From the NCBI RefSeq assembly GCF_018502625.1, contig NZ_CP075566.1, positions 5,459,001 through 5,523,000 on the forward strand: a stretch of 64,000 nt of DNA, given 5' to 3'. A program made the translations under genes and the position numbers. The notes under the pieces are model-generated. The model saw nothing but the letters and a program-made list of their open reading frames with translations, was not told where the DNA came from and did not search any database. This stretch comes from Pseudomonas hormoni (GTDB lineage: Bacteria > Pseudomonadota > Gammaproteobacteria > Pseudomonadales > Pseudomonadaceae). This document shows positions 35,335 to 44,827 of the stretch, one piece after another (the first letter of the stretch is position 1; each line of letters opens with the position of its first letter).

Positions 35335-35760
35335 TCATGCCCCTTCACCATGCACGGTGGCGAGGACTTTACGGGCACCGCCATGATCACGGTGCTCGCC
35401 CAGATAAACGCCTTGCCAAGTCCCCAACGCCAGTCGGCCTGCCGAGATCGGCAAACTGAGCTGACAGCCAAGCACGCTGGCCTTGAAATGCGCCGGGAGG
35501 TCGTCCAGGCCTTCGTCGTTATGCTCATAGCCGTCTGCTCCTTGTGGGATCAGACGATTGAAAAATCGTTCGAAGTCGCGACGTACCGCCGGATCGGCGT
35601 TCTCGTTGATGGTCAACGACGCCGAGGTATGCTGCAGCCACAAATGCAACAGACCGACCCGACACGCCTTGAGTTCAGGCAGGCCGGCGAGTAACTCGTC
35701 CGTTACCAGATGAAAGCCCCGGGGCCTCGCCCGCAGGGTAATCAGAGTCTGTTGCCACAT
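35335..35760 (-). CDS. YjbQ family protein (UPF0047)
   Basis: A 141-residue protein of the YjbQ/UPF0047 family, some members of which have thiamin phosphate synthase activity. Signatures are [30 protein letters not shown]-independent [16 protein letters not shown] and the closing [17 protein letters not shown]. The ATG at 35758-35760 gives [17 protein letters not shown], the family N-terminus. True physiological role is uncertain. Upstream lies a ~210-base gap with the amtB terminator. Confidence 0.9.
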   Translation of the reverse strand: MWQQTLITLRARPRGFHLVTDELLAGLPELKACRVGLLHLWLQHTSASLTINENADPAVRRDFERFFNRLIPQGADGYEHNDEGLDDLPAHFKASVLGCQLSLPISAGRLALGTWQGVYLGEHRDHGGARKVLATVHGEGA

Positions 35761-35931
35761 ACAGTTCTCCGCACGTTCGGGGCGCATTCTAGCGCGCTCT
35801 GGGAAAAAACAAAGGCCCTAATATTCCTTCAATCATGTAAGCCATTGGCCGCAGAAAAACGCCCGTCGTAAACGCCACTAAACGTGTACGAAAAAACCTT
35901 TCAGCAGTTCCTTCACTGACAAATTCCAGAC

Positions 35932-35963
35932 AAAAAAATGCCCGGCAAGCCGGGCAAATTTTT
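35932..35963 (-). terminator. Terminator of glnK-amtB
   Basis: Stem TGCCCGG / CCGGGCA with a four-base loop, flanked by A-rich and T-rich tracts. It sits 11 bases after the amtB stop. Confidence 0.9.
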
Positions 35964-35973
35964 ATGCGCGTGT

Positions 35974-37311
35974 TTACAAGTTGTAGCCGCGTTCGTTGTG
36001 GAGTGCCAGATCGATGCCGACGGCCTCTTCTTCTTCGGTGATACGCAGACCCATGACGGCGTCCAGCACCTTGAGAATGATGTAGGTGACGATCGCGGTG
36101 TAGATCACCGTGAAGCCCACGCCTTTGCACTGAATCCAGACTTGTGCGGCGATGTCGGTGACGGTGCCGAAGCCACCCAGCGACGGAGCGGCGAACACAC
36201 CGGTCAGGATCGCGCCGAGGATACCGCCGATGCCGTGCACACCGAAGGCGTCCAGGGAATCGTCATAGCCGAGTTTGCGTTTCAGCGTGGTCGCGCAGAA
36301 GAAGCACACTACGCCCGCTGCCAGACCGATCACCAGAGCGCCCATCGGGCCCACGGTGCCGGCGGCCGGGGTGATTGCAACCAGACCGGCGACCACACCC
36401 GAAGCAATACCCAGTGCACTTGGTTTGCCGTGGGTGACCCACTCGGCGAACATCCAGCCGAGTGCGGCGGCGGCGGTTGCGATCTGAGTCACGAGCATTG
36501 CCATGCCGGCAGTGCCGTTGGCTGCTGCAGCGGAACCGGCGTTGAAACCGAACCAGCCGACCCACAGCATCGCCGCGCCCATCAGGGTGTAACCGAGGTT
36601 GTGCGGTGCCATCGGGGTGGTCGGGAAGCCTTTGCGCTTGCCCAGCACCAGGCAGGCAATCAGGCCTGCCACACCGGCGTTGATGTGCACCACGGTGCCG
36701 CCGGCGAAGTCCAGCACGCCCCAGTCCCACAACAGGCCGCCGTTGCCGGACCAGACCATGTGCGCGATCGGTGCATACACCAGAGTGAACCAGATGCCCA
36801 TGAAGATCAGCATGGCGGAGAATTTCATCCGCTCGGCGAAAGCACCGACGATCAGCGCAGGGGTGATGATGGCGAAGGTCATCTGGAAGGTGATGAACAC
36901 CGCCTCAGGGAACAGCGCCGCCGGCCCGGTGAGGCTGGCTGGCGTGACACCGGCGAGGAAAGCCTTGCCCATGCCGCCGAAGAACGAATTGAAGTTGACG
37001 ACGCCTTGTTCCATGCCGGTGGTGTCGAACGCGATGCTGTAGCCATAAATGACCCACAGAATGCTGATCAGACCGGTAATGGCGAAGCACTGCATCATCA
37101 CGGAAAGAATGTTTTTCGACCGAACCATGCCGCCGTAGAACAGCGCGAGGCCGGGAATGGTCATGAACAGCACGAGGGCTGTCGAGGTCATCATCCAGGC
37201 GGTATCGCCGGAATTGAGGACTGGGGCCGCCACTTCGTCTGCCGCCATGGCCAGGCTGGGCATTACGAGGGACAACAGGGCTCCTAGCCCTGCGAATTTA
37301 CGCAGAGTCAT
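35974..37311 (-). CDS. amtB: Ammonium transporter AmtB
   Basis: A 445-residue inner-membrane ammonium channel. A signal peptide (1-~23, ending AMAAD) is followed by eleven helices. The pore histidines are in VVHINAGVAGL and FGVHGIGGILG; the signature DFAGGTVVHINAGVAGLIA and PGLALFYGGMVRSKN are clear. The C-terminal cytoplasmic tail after the last helix is the GlnK-contact region. It lies 35 bases after glnK on the same strand, forming the classic glnK-amtB operon. Confidence 0.97.
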   Translation of the reverse strand: MTLRKFAGLGALLSLVMPSLAMAADEVAAPVLNSGDTAWMMTSTALVLFMTIPGLALFYGGMVRSKNILSVMMQCFAITGLISILWVIYGYSIAFDTTGMEQGVVNFNSFFGGMGKAFLAGVTPASLTGPAALFPEAVFITFQMTFAIITPALIVGAFAERMKFSAMLIFMGIWFTLVYAPIAHMVWSGNGGLLWDWGVLDFAGGTVVHINAGVAGLIACLVLGKRKGFPTTPMAPHNLGYTLMGAAMLWVGWFGFNAGSAAAANGTAGMAMLVTQIATAAAALGWMFAEWVTHGKPSALGIASGVVAGLVAITPAAGTVGPMGALVIGLAAGVVCFFCATTLKRKLGYDDSLDAFGVHGIGGILGAILTGVFAAPSLGGFGTVTDIAAQVWIQCKGVGFTVIYTAIVTYIILKVLDAVMGLRITEEEEAVGIDLALHNERGYNL

Positions 37312-37346
37312 ATTGTTTTCTCCTGGGGCGTTGGGTTTGTGGCGGC

Positions 37347-38103
<757 letters not shown>

Positions 38104-38364
38104 ATGCTCGCGCCCAAAGACTTCCTCGACGCCCTGACCGGCACCGCCTCCCGCCTCTTCAGCGGCGACACCCCACTGCCGAAAAGCGAAATCGAAAGCC
38201 AGTTCAAGGCGTTGTTGCAGAGCGGCTTCAGCAAACTGGACCTGGTGAGCCGGGAAGAGTTTGATAGCCAGATGGTTGTGCTCGCACGCACCCGTGCGCG
38301 GCTGGAGAGTCTTGAGGCGAAGGTGGCGGAACTGGAAGCGAAGCTGAATCCGCCAACCGAATAA
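38104..38364 (+). CDS. ubiK: UbiK family ubiquinone biosynthesis accessory factor
   Basis: An 86-residue protein of the UbiK/YqiC (BMFP) family, which assists aerobic ubiquinone synthesis with UbiJ and binds lipid. The amphipathic N-terminus (KDFLDALTGTASRLFSGDTP) and the C-terminal coiled coil (RARLESLEAKVAELEAKLN) are typical. The ATG follows AAGGACA. Monocistronic, followed by a type C repeat. Confidence 0.93.
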   Translation: MLAPKDFLDALTGTASRLFSGDTPLPKSEIESQFKALLQSGFSKLDLVSREEFDSQMVVLARTRARLESLEAKVAELEAKLNPPTE

Positions 38365-38390
38365 CCCTGTGATTTGAAATACAGCCCCCC

Positions 38391-38490
38391 TGTGGGAGCG
38401 AGCCTGCTCGCGATGAACGCCAGAGCGCCGCGGTGATCCAGTAAACACGGGGCTTCGTTAACGACCATCGCGAGCAAGCTCGCTCCTACT
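38391..38490. repeat. REP-like inverted repeat, type C
   Basis: Arms TGTGGGAGCGAGCCTGCTCG and near complement (GCGAGCAAGCTCGCTCCTAC) around a ~45-base loop, between ubiK and comM. Confidence 0.88.
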
Positions 38491-38626
38491 AGTGGGCATT
38501 AGGTCTCGCTGAAGCTCGCAACATCCAGCCAAAGTTTGGCGCCTCCGCCCCCACGCTAAATCACCACCTTCGAACTACCCTTCAAAAAACCGCAGGAAGC
38601 GGTGCTCTTCAGCTCAAGGAATGACC

Positions 38627-40120
38627 ATGTCCCTCTCCATCGTCCACAGCCGCGCCCAAATTGGCGTGGATGCGCCCGCCGTCACCGTCGAAGTCCATCT
38701 GGCCAACGGTTTGCCCTCGCTGACAATGGTTGGTTTACCCGAAGCAGCGGTGAAGGAAAGCAAGGACCGGGTGCGCAGTGCGATCATCAATTCGGGGCTG
38801 CAATTTCCGGCGCGGCGGATCACGTTGAATCTGGCCCCGGCCGATTTGCCGAAGGATGGTGGGCGGTTTGACTTGGCGATAGCCTTGGGGATTCTCTCCG
38901 CCAGCGTGCAGGTACCGACGTTGACGCTGGATGATGTGGAATGCCTGGGAGAGTTGGCGCTGTCGGGCGCGGTGCGTGCCGTGAGGGGTGTGTTGCCGGC
39001 AGCGCTGGCCGCCCGCAAAGCCGGACGCTCGCTGATGGTGCCGCGAGCGAATGCGGAGGAGGCATGCCTGGCATCGGGGCTGAAAGTCATCGCCGTGGAT
39101 CACTTGCTGGAAGCAGTGGCGCATTTCAATGGCCACACGCCGGTTGAGCCCTACGCTTCCAATGGTCTGCTTTACGCCAGCAAACCCTATCCCGACCTGA
39201 ATGAAGTGCAGGGCCAACTCTCGGCCAAGCGCGCTTTGCTGATTGCAGCGGCCGGGGCTCATAACTTGCTGTTCAGCGGCCCGCCAGGGACCGGAAAAAC
39301 ACTGTTGGCGAGTCGGTTGCCAGGGCTGTTACCGCCATTGGCAGAAAACGAGGCGCTGGAGGTCGCGGCCATTCAATCAGTCACCAGTTGCGTCCCTTTG
39401 AGTCACTGGCCGCAACGACCGTTTCGCCAGCCCCATCACTCGGCCTCCGGGCCGGCGCTGGTGGGCGGTGGTTCGAAACCGCAACCCGGCGAGATCACCC
39501 TCGCCCACCATGGCGTACTGTTTCTCGACGAACTGCCGGAGTTTGATCGCAAGGTGCTCGAGGTTTTAAGAGAACCGCTGGAGTCCGGGCATATCGTGAT
39601 TTCCCGGGCAAAGGATCGCGTGCGGTTTCCGGCACGCTTTCAATTGGTGGCCGCGATGAATCCGTGCCCCTGTGGATATCTCGGCGAACCCAGTGGTCGC
39701 TGTTCCTGCACGCCTGACATGGTTCAACGCTACCGCAACAAACTCTCCGGGCCACTGCTGGATCGGATCGATCTGCACTTGACGGTCGCCCGTGAGGCCA
39801 CGGCTTTGAATCCCGCAATCAAACCCGGTGACGACACCATGACCGCTGCCGTTCTGGTTGCCGACGCAAGGGAGCGGCAACACAAACGCCAGGGTTGCGC
39901 CAATGCTTTCCTTGATCTGCCGGGCCTGCGCAAGCATTGCAAGTTATCCACACCCGATGAAACCTGGCTGGAAACCGCCTGTGAACGGCTGACCTTGTCG
40001 CTGAGATCGGCCCATCGACTGCTCAAGGTCGCGCGGACCCTGGCGGACCTCGAGCAGGTCGAGGGCATTACTCGCGAACATCTGGCCGAGGCGTTGCAGT
40101 ATCGACCGAGCACCCACTGA
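38627..40120 (+). CDS. comM: YifB/ComM family Mg-chelatase-like AAA+ ATPase
   Basis: A 497-residue cytoplasmic AAA+ protein. ComM is a hexameric helicase aiding branch migration in natural transformation and related recombination. Domains: N-terminal ChlI-like part (1-~165, SIVHSRAQIGVDAPAVTVEV), Mg-chelatase AAA core with Walker A GPPGTGKT and LFLDELPEFDRKVLE as Walker B, and a C-terminal Mg-chelatase domain (about 400-497). Start at 38627 (MSLSIVHSR) follows AAGGAATG; an in-frame ATG two codons earlier is less likely. Ends seven bases before a convergent gene. Confidence 0.95.
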   Translation: MSLSIVHSRAQIGVDAPAVTVEVHLANGLPSLTMVGLPEAAVKESKDRVRSAIINSGLQFPARRITLNLAPADLPKDGGRFDLAIALGILSASVQVPTLTLDDVECLGELALSGAVRAVRGVLPAALAARKAGRSLMVPRANAEEACLASGLKVIAVDHLLEAVAHFNGHTPVEPYASNGLLYASKPYPDLNEVQGQLSAKRALLIAAAGAHNLLFSGPPGTGKTLLASRLPGLLPPLAENEALEVAAIQSVTSCVPLSHWPQRPFRQPHHSASGPALVGGGSKPQPGEITLAHHGVLFLDELPEFDRKVLEVLREPLESGHIVISRAKDRVRFPARFQLVAAMNPCPCGYLGEPSGRCSCTPDMVQRYRNKLSGPLLDRIDLHLTVAREATALNPAIKPGDDTMTAAVLVADARERQHKRQGCANAFLDLPGLRKHCKLSTPDETWLETACERLTLSLRSAHRLLKVARTLADLEQVEGITREHLAEALQYRPSTH

Positions 40121-40126
40121 CCGGCA

Positions 40127-41341
40127 TCATTCCTTGGTCAGATCTACCAACGGTGTTTGCCTCACCTCAGTCTCCCGGCCACCCTGAATTTCGGTTACAC
40201 GCTTCAATGCGTTATCCACAGCGCTCTTGTCTGCCAGCAAGCTGTAGTTGATCTGGAATTGCCTGTGTTCTTTCGGCGCAATCGTCGGTACTAAACCGAG
40301 TGGGCGCTGATATCGACGGTTGTAGGAAAAACTTGTCCCTGGCTCCAGCCCGGTGACATAGCCCTGGCCTTGGGTATCGGTGTTTTTCCACAGGGAAAAC
40401 ACGGGCAGCGTTTGAGTGTTGAAGCCGACCGAAACGCCCAGGTTGCCCGCCTTGTCATGCAGTACTGTCAGCGTATCGCCCTTGGCGTCGGCATACGGCA
40501 CGACGTTGTACACCGTCTCGTCGTAATCCTTGGTTGGCGCGCGGTAGGTCTGCCAGTCCGGCAGTTCCGCTTTCGCTTTGTCGTTGAACGGCGACACCTG
40601 TTTCACCGGCGCGGCGAAGCGGGCGCCCTGCTCGAGAAACGGGGTGCTGAAGTTACTGTGGTACAGCGCCTGGTATTCCTTCGGGTAGTCGCCGTTGTTG
40701 GTCAAGGTGTCGTTGAGGCTGAAGCTCACACTGCCTGGTTCGGTGACCAGTTCGGTCGCGACAGAGAAGTCGACTTTCTTGAACGCCTGCTCTTTCAACT
40801 CGCCACGCAGGCTGATGGCATACGGCGGTTTTTCATCGATGTGCAGGGTGACTTTGCTGGCCGGGATGTTGGCAGCGCGACCATGCAGGGTCAGCAATTC
40901 GCCGTTGTCCATGCCGGGGTGACCGACCCACTCGTAACCGCAGCGGGTGACCAGTTCGTTGAAGCCCTCCAGCCAGCCCAATCCACCACGACCGTTGAGT
41001 TCGATGAAGGATGGATTGACCACTTCCTTGACCGGCGAATCCCAGCCCATGCGCACATTACCGACCGAGGCCTGCAGGACGTTCATCCCGCGAGTCGGCA
41101 CCACTGAGAGTTTCATCGTGCCGTTATCGATGTCGACAATGCTGACGCCCTCCTGCCGACCGCCGTGCAGAGTTCGCAGGGTTACGGAAAAGGGTTTGTC
41201 GGTTTTCACCCCGAGCTGCTGGCTGGTGATTTGCCAGTTCTGGGCAGCCTTGTCGGTGTCGAGCAAGACGTAGTCCCAGGCCATCGCATGGGAGGCGGCG
41301 GAGAACGCGCTGAGGGCGACGATGAGTTTGAGCGGAGTCAT
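40127..41341 (-). CDS. Periplasmic DUF4432 (aldose epimerase-like) protein
   Basis: A 404-residue protein with a signal peptide (1-~21, SAASHAMAWDY) and a DUF4432 domain of the galactose mutarotase-like superfamily. Segments include VVPTRGMNVLQASVGNVRMG, GLGWLEGFNELVTRCGYEWV and GYVTGLEPGTSFSYNRRYQR. The fold binds carbohydrates; whether the protein epimerises a sugar, binds glucans or does something else is unknown. It is unusual that it is exported. Monocistronic and convergent with comM. Confidence 0.85.
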   Translation of the reverse strand: MTPLKLIVALSAFSAASHAMAWDYVLLDTDKAAQNWQITSQQLGVKTDKPFSVTLRTLHGGRQEGVSIVDIDNGTMKLSVVPTRGMNVLQASVGNVRMGWDSPVKEVVNPSFIELNGRGGLGWLEGFNELVTRCGYEWVGHPGMDNGELLTLHGRAANIPASKVTLHIDEKPPYAISLRGELKEQAFKKVDFSVATELVTEPGSVSFSLNDTLTNNGDYPKEYQALYHSNFSTPFLEQGARFAAPVKQVSPFNDKAKAELPDWQTYRAPTKDYDETVYNVVPYADAKGDTLTVLHDKAGNLGVSVGFNTQTLPVFSLWKNTDTQGQGYVTGLEPGTSFSYNRRYQRPLGLVPTIAPKEHRQFQINYSLLADKSAVDNALKRVTEIQGGRETEVRQTPLVDLTKE

Positions 41342-41483
41342 GGCGGGAGCCTTTATTGGAGTTGTGCCATTTTTATAGACTTGCTGAAACGATTCATCAA
41401 GCTAAAAAATGAGACAAAGCCAAGAAGACAATTTGGGGATAATTGATCCGCGAATGTGCGGCAAATCGAAAATGGGGTCGATC

Positions 41484-41580
41484 CATTCGCGAACAGGCTC
41501 GCTCCCACATCAGGTCGGAGGTGAACACAGCATTTGTGAACACCTAAGATCAACTGTGGGAGCGAGCCTGCTCGCGATGA
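41484..41580. repeat. REP-like inverted repeat, type C
   Basis: Arms CGAACAGGCTCGCTCCCACA and TGTGGGAGCGAGCCTGCTCG around a ~45-base loop. It ends 16 bases before the 3' end of the chemoreceptor gene. The stretch between it and the DUF4432 gene (41342-41483) shows nothing else. Confidence 0.85.
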
Positions 41581-41596
41581 CTACTTCAGAGACGCC

Positions 41597-43573
41597 TCAA
41601 CGGAAGCGGTCAACCTCTTGGCGCAAGTCCGCCGCCAGACTCTCCAGCTCTTTAGCGGTGATTGCCAGGTTCGACACCACTTCCCGCTGCTCACTGTTCG
41701 CCAGCGCAATGCTTTGCAGATTGCTGCTAAGCAAGGTCGCCGTGCTGCTCTGCTCCTGAGTCGCCGTGGTGATCGCCGCGAATTGCTGGCCAGCCGAACG
41801 ACTTTGCTCATCGATCCGCGCCAGCGCCGAAGCGACGTTGGCGTTACGCGACAGGCCTTCCTGCATCAGCACATTGCCTTGTTCCATAGTGCTGATGGCG
41901 TTGCCGGTTTCCTGCTGAATGCTTTGAATCATCCCGGAAATCTCGTCGGTGGCCTGGCGAGTACGCGATGCCAGGTTGCGCACCTCGTCAGCCACCACCG
42001 CGAAGCCACGCCCCTGCTCACCGGCACGCGCCGCTTCGATGGCCGCGTTGAGCGCCAGCAAGTTGGTTTGCTCGGCAATCGAAGTGATCACCCCGACAAT
42101 CCCGCCGATTTCCTGAGAGCGTTGACCCAAGGTGTTGATCACCGTGGCGGTGCTGTTCAGTGCACCGGCAATTTGCTCCAGGGACGAGGATGCTTCGTCC
42201 ATCGATGTACGACCGATCTGGGTTTGTTGTGCGTTTTCCTGAGCCAGACGTTGAGTGCTGCCCATGTTGTCGGCAATGTTCAACGAGGTGGCGCTGAACT
42301 CTTCCACGGCACCGGCCATGCTGGTGATTTCGCCCGACTGCTGCTCCATGCCTTCATAAGCACCGCCGGACAATCCGGACAAGGCCTGGGCACGGCTGTT
42401 GACCTCCTGCGAGGCCTTGCGGATGTGCTCGACCATCGTCGACAGCGCCTGGCTCATCTGGTTGAAGGCGCGGGCCAGCTGACCGATTTCGTCGCTGCTC
42501 GATACGCTCAGGCGCACGCTCAGATCACCGGCGCCCAACGCTTCGGCCTGCCGAACGAGGTCACCCAGCGGTGCGAGCTTACTGCGCAGCAACCAGACAG
42601 CGGAGCCCACGGCGATCAACATCGCCAGCAGGCTGCCAATGGCCAATTGAATGCCGACAGCCCAGGTGACAGCACGGATTTCGCTTTTCGGCATGCTCGC
42701 CACGACCGACCACGGCCCGCCTTCAAATGGCACGGCAATGCTGTAGAAGTCTTCGGACTTGTCGCTCCAGAACTCACCTTTACCCGGCGTCTTGGCCAGG
42801 CTGTTGATCGTCTTGACCGCTTGATCCGGTGCTTGCACACCCGCAATTGGCACCAGCCATTTGTTCTGCTCATCGAGCAAGGCCAAAGAACCGGTCTGCC
42901 CGATGCGGAAGCGTGCGAGGTTGGCAAATTGCGCGTTCTGAGCGTCGGTGTAATCGAATCCTACGTACAACACGGCAATGACCTTACCGCTGCTGTCGCG
43001 CACGGGGGTGTACTGCGACATGTAGAAGCGTTCGAACAGCAAGGCTCGGCCCACGTAATTTTGCCCCGCCAACAGGCGCGCGTAAGCCGGGTTCGCGTGA
43101 TCGAGCAATGTGCCGATGGCGCGGCTGCCGTCCTGTTTAGTGACGTTCGTACTGACTCGAATGAACTCATCACCGCTGCGCACGAACACCGTCGCAACGC
43201 CCGCGGTCATTTGCTTGAACTCGTCCACTTCCTTGAAGTTGTTGTTCAGCACTTCACTGCCCAGGTGCAGGCCCGGGGTCTGCGTGCCCGCCACGGCCAC
43301 CGGTTCGTCCGGGTGCACGCTCAGACCCGCGCTGAAGCGCTTCTCGAACAGGCCGGCCAGGCGCTGGGTGCTTTCACGCAACGTGCCGTGAAATGTACTC
43401 AACTGGTCGGACAGCAAGCGGGCTTCGCTGGCCAGGTGCTCTTCGCGGGTAGCAAGGTTGGCCGTGTCCAGCGAACGCAAGGCGAACACGGTGCTGCCGC
43501 TGATGACAATCGCCAGAATAACGGCGAGCGCAAGTCCAAGCTGTGAGGCAATCCGGGCACGAGGTTGAGACAT
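41597..43573 (-). CDS. Methyl-accepting chemotaxis protein with dCache-type sensor
   Basis: A 658-residue transmembrane chemoreceptor. Helix 1 (about 13-33) and helix 2 (about 295-318) bracket a periplasmic Cache3-Cache2-type domain, with [20 protein letters not shown] and [18 protein letters not shown]. Then a HAMP domain ([20 protein letters not shown]) and an MA signalling domain with the highly conserved hairpin tip [20 protein letters not shown]. The start [13 protein letters not shown] at 43573 is preferred to a longer frame. The ligand is not determined. No CheB/CheR docking pentapeptide is seen at the C-terminus. Confidence 0.92.
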   Translation of the reverse strand: MSQPRARIASQLGLALAVILAIVISGSTVFALRSLDTANLATREEHLASEARLLSDQLSTFHGTLRESTQRLAGLFEKRFSAGLSVHPDEPVAVAGTQTPGLHLGSEVLNNNFKEVDEFKQMTAGVATVFVRSGDEFIRVSTNVTKQDGSRAIGTLLDHANPAYARLLAGQNYVGRALLFERFYMSQYTPVRDSSGKVIAVLYVGFDYTDAQNAQFANLARFRIGQTGSLALLDEQNKWLVPIAGVQAPDQAVKTINSLAKTPGKGEFWSDKSEDFYSIAVPFEGGPWSVVASMPKSEIRAVTWAVGIQLAIGSLLAMLIAVGSAVWLLRSKLAPLGDLVRQAEALGAGDLSVRLSVSSSDEIGQLARAFNQMSQALSTMVEHIRKASQEVNSRAQALSGLSGGAYEGMEQQSGEITSMAGAVEEFSATSLNIADNMGSTQRLAQENAQQTQIGRTSMDEASSSLEQIAGALNSTATVINTLGQRSQEIGGIVGVITSIAEQTNLLALNAAIEAARAGEQGRGFAVVADEVRNLASRTRQATDEISGMIQSIQQETGNAISTMEQGNVLMQEGLSRNANVASALARIDEQSRSAGQQFAAITTATQEQSSTATLLSSNLQSIALANSEQREVVSNLAITAKELESLAADLRQEVDRFR

Positions 43574-43754
43574 GACAGCTCCTGGCCAAGTGACCGGATC
43601 TTCATTGATCGGCTGCTCAGCAAATTTTCTAATAATGGGAATTGCGTCGAACCTGCACGAAGGTTCCATCTGCAGATTTTCGGCGGCAAACCTGAATACT
43701 TGAGTAATCAGCCGGGATATGGCTCAACGCCTCTATCTCGACGGCTCTAACGAT

Positions 43755-44675
43755 TCAGCTCAAGTGCTCGACATCCGGCAGCTTCATTGCAAGGGCTTCG
43801 CCTTGGAGAAAATCGCTGAGACGGCGCAAACGATCACCTCCCGGGCGTGTTTTCGGCCAGACGAGGTAATAATGCTCACCGCTGGCGACGGCAGTCGGCC
43901 ACGGCAAACTCAGACGCCCCTGCGCCACATCCTCGGCCACCATCAACAGATCGCCCATCGACACGCCATAACCCCGAGCGGCAGCAATCATCCCCAGTTC
44001 AAGCGTATCGAACACCTGTCCGCCCTTGAGCGACACTTGATCGGTCAGCCCCATGCGCTCCAGCCAGTTGCGCCAGTCACGCCGGTCCGGCGTGGGGTGC
44101 AGCAGTTCGGCATTGGCCAGGCGTGCGACATCCCACGGTTGATCCTTCAGAAGATTCGGCGCGCCCACCGGAATCAGCTCTTCGGGGAACAGGAAACTCG
44201 CCTCCCAGTCCGGTGGAAAATGCCCATTACTGAGGATCACGGCGCAGTCGAACGGCTCATGGTTGAAGTCCACCGAATCGACGTCCATCCAGGCGCTGGT
44301 CAGTTGCACCTCGTTGCCCGGTTGCAGGTGGCGGAAACGGCTGAGCCGCGCCAACAACCAGCGCATGGTCAGGGTGGACGGGGCTTTCATGCGCAGGATG
44401 TCATCTTCTGCGCGCAAGGTATTGCAGGCGCGCTCGAGTGCCGTGAAGCCTTCGCGGATGCCGGGCAGGATAAGCCGCGCCGACTCGGTCAGTTGCAGAT
44501 TGCGCCCGCTGCGGTGAAACAGCCGACAGGCGAAATGCTCTTCGAGCGTACGAATGTGCCGACTGACCGCACTCTGCGTGATCGACAACTCTTCGGCCGC
44601 ACGGGTAAACGAGCTATGCCGCGCCGCCGCTTCGAATGCACGAAGGGCATACAAGGGAGGAAGACGACGAGACAT
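43755..44675 (-). CDS. LysR family transcriptional regulator (GcvA-like)
   Basis: A 306-residue DNA-binding regulator. The winged helix is at residues ~5-65 (AFEAAARHSSFTRAAEELSI TQSAVSRHIRTLE), and the effector domain is at ~95-295, with WMDVDSVDFNHEPFDCAVIL typical of GcvA-like proteins. It is divergent from the MATE gene across 152 bases, which suggests it controls that gene and itself; a 13-base dyad lies in front of its start. Corresponds in position to PA5293 of P. aeruginosa. Confidence 0.93.
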   Translation of the reverse strand: MSRRLPPLYALRAFEAAARHSSFTRAAEELSITQSAVSRHIRTLEEHFACRLFHRSGRNLQLTESARLILPGIREGFTALERACNTLRAEDDILRMKAPSTLTMRWLLARLSRFRHLQPGNEVQLTSAWMDVDSVDFNHEPFDCAVILSNGHFPPDWEASFLFPEELIPVGAPNLLKDQPWDVARLANAELLHPTPDRRDWRNWLERMGLTDQVSLKGGQVFDTLELGMIAAARGYGVSMGDLLMVAEDVAQGRLSLPWPTAVASGEHYYLVWPKTRPGGDRLRRLSDFLQGEALAMKLPDVEHLS

Positions 44676-44695
44676 GCGAAAAGCTCCTATAGCGC

Positions 44696-44708
44696 AGTTG
44701 CGTCAACT
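44696..44708. promoter_or_regulatory. Palindrome in the LysR-MATE divergent promoter region
   Basis: A perfect 13-base dyad AGTTGCGTCAACT starting 21 bases upstream of the LysR gene start. Possible LysR-type operator (autoregulation). It is one of the few perfect dyads in this gap. Confidence 0.35.
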
Positions 44709-44827
44709 TATCAGAATCTCCCCAGGATGAGTTTTAATCATGCCACCCATCCTTTTTATCCCTTTGTGCAAACCCCGCAGAGCGCCGAGAATCGACGCTT
44801 TCCTGTTCTCTTTGACCATCGAGCGTG

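Noticed and set aside
35789..36130. Frame over the amtB 3' end
   Set aside because: Reads through the amtB terminator and out of frame with it; no domain.
41618..43546. 642-codon frame antisense to the chemoreceptor gene
   Set aside because: No start context or domain; chemoreceptor domains on the other strand are clear.
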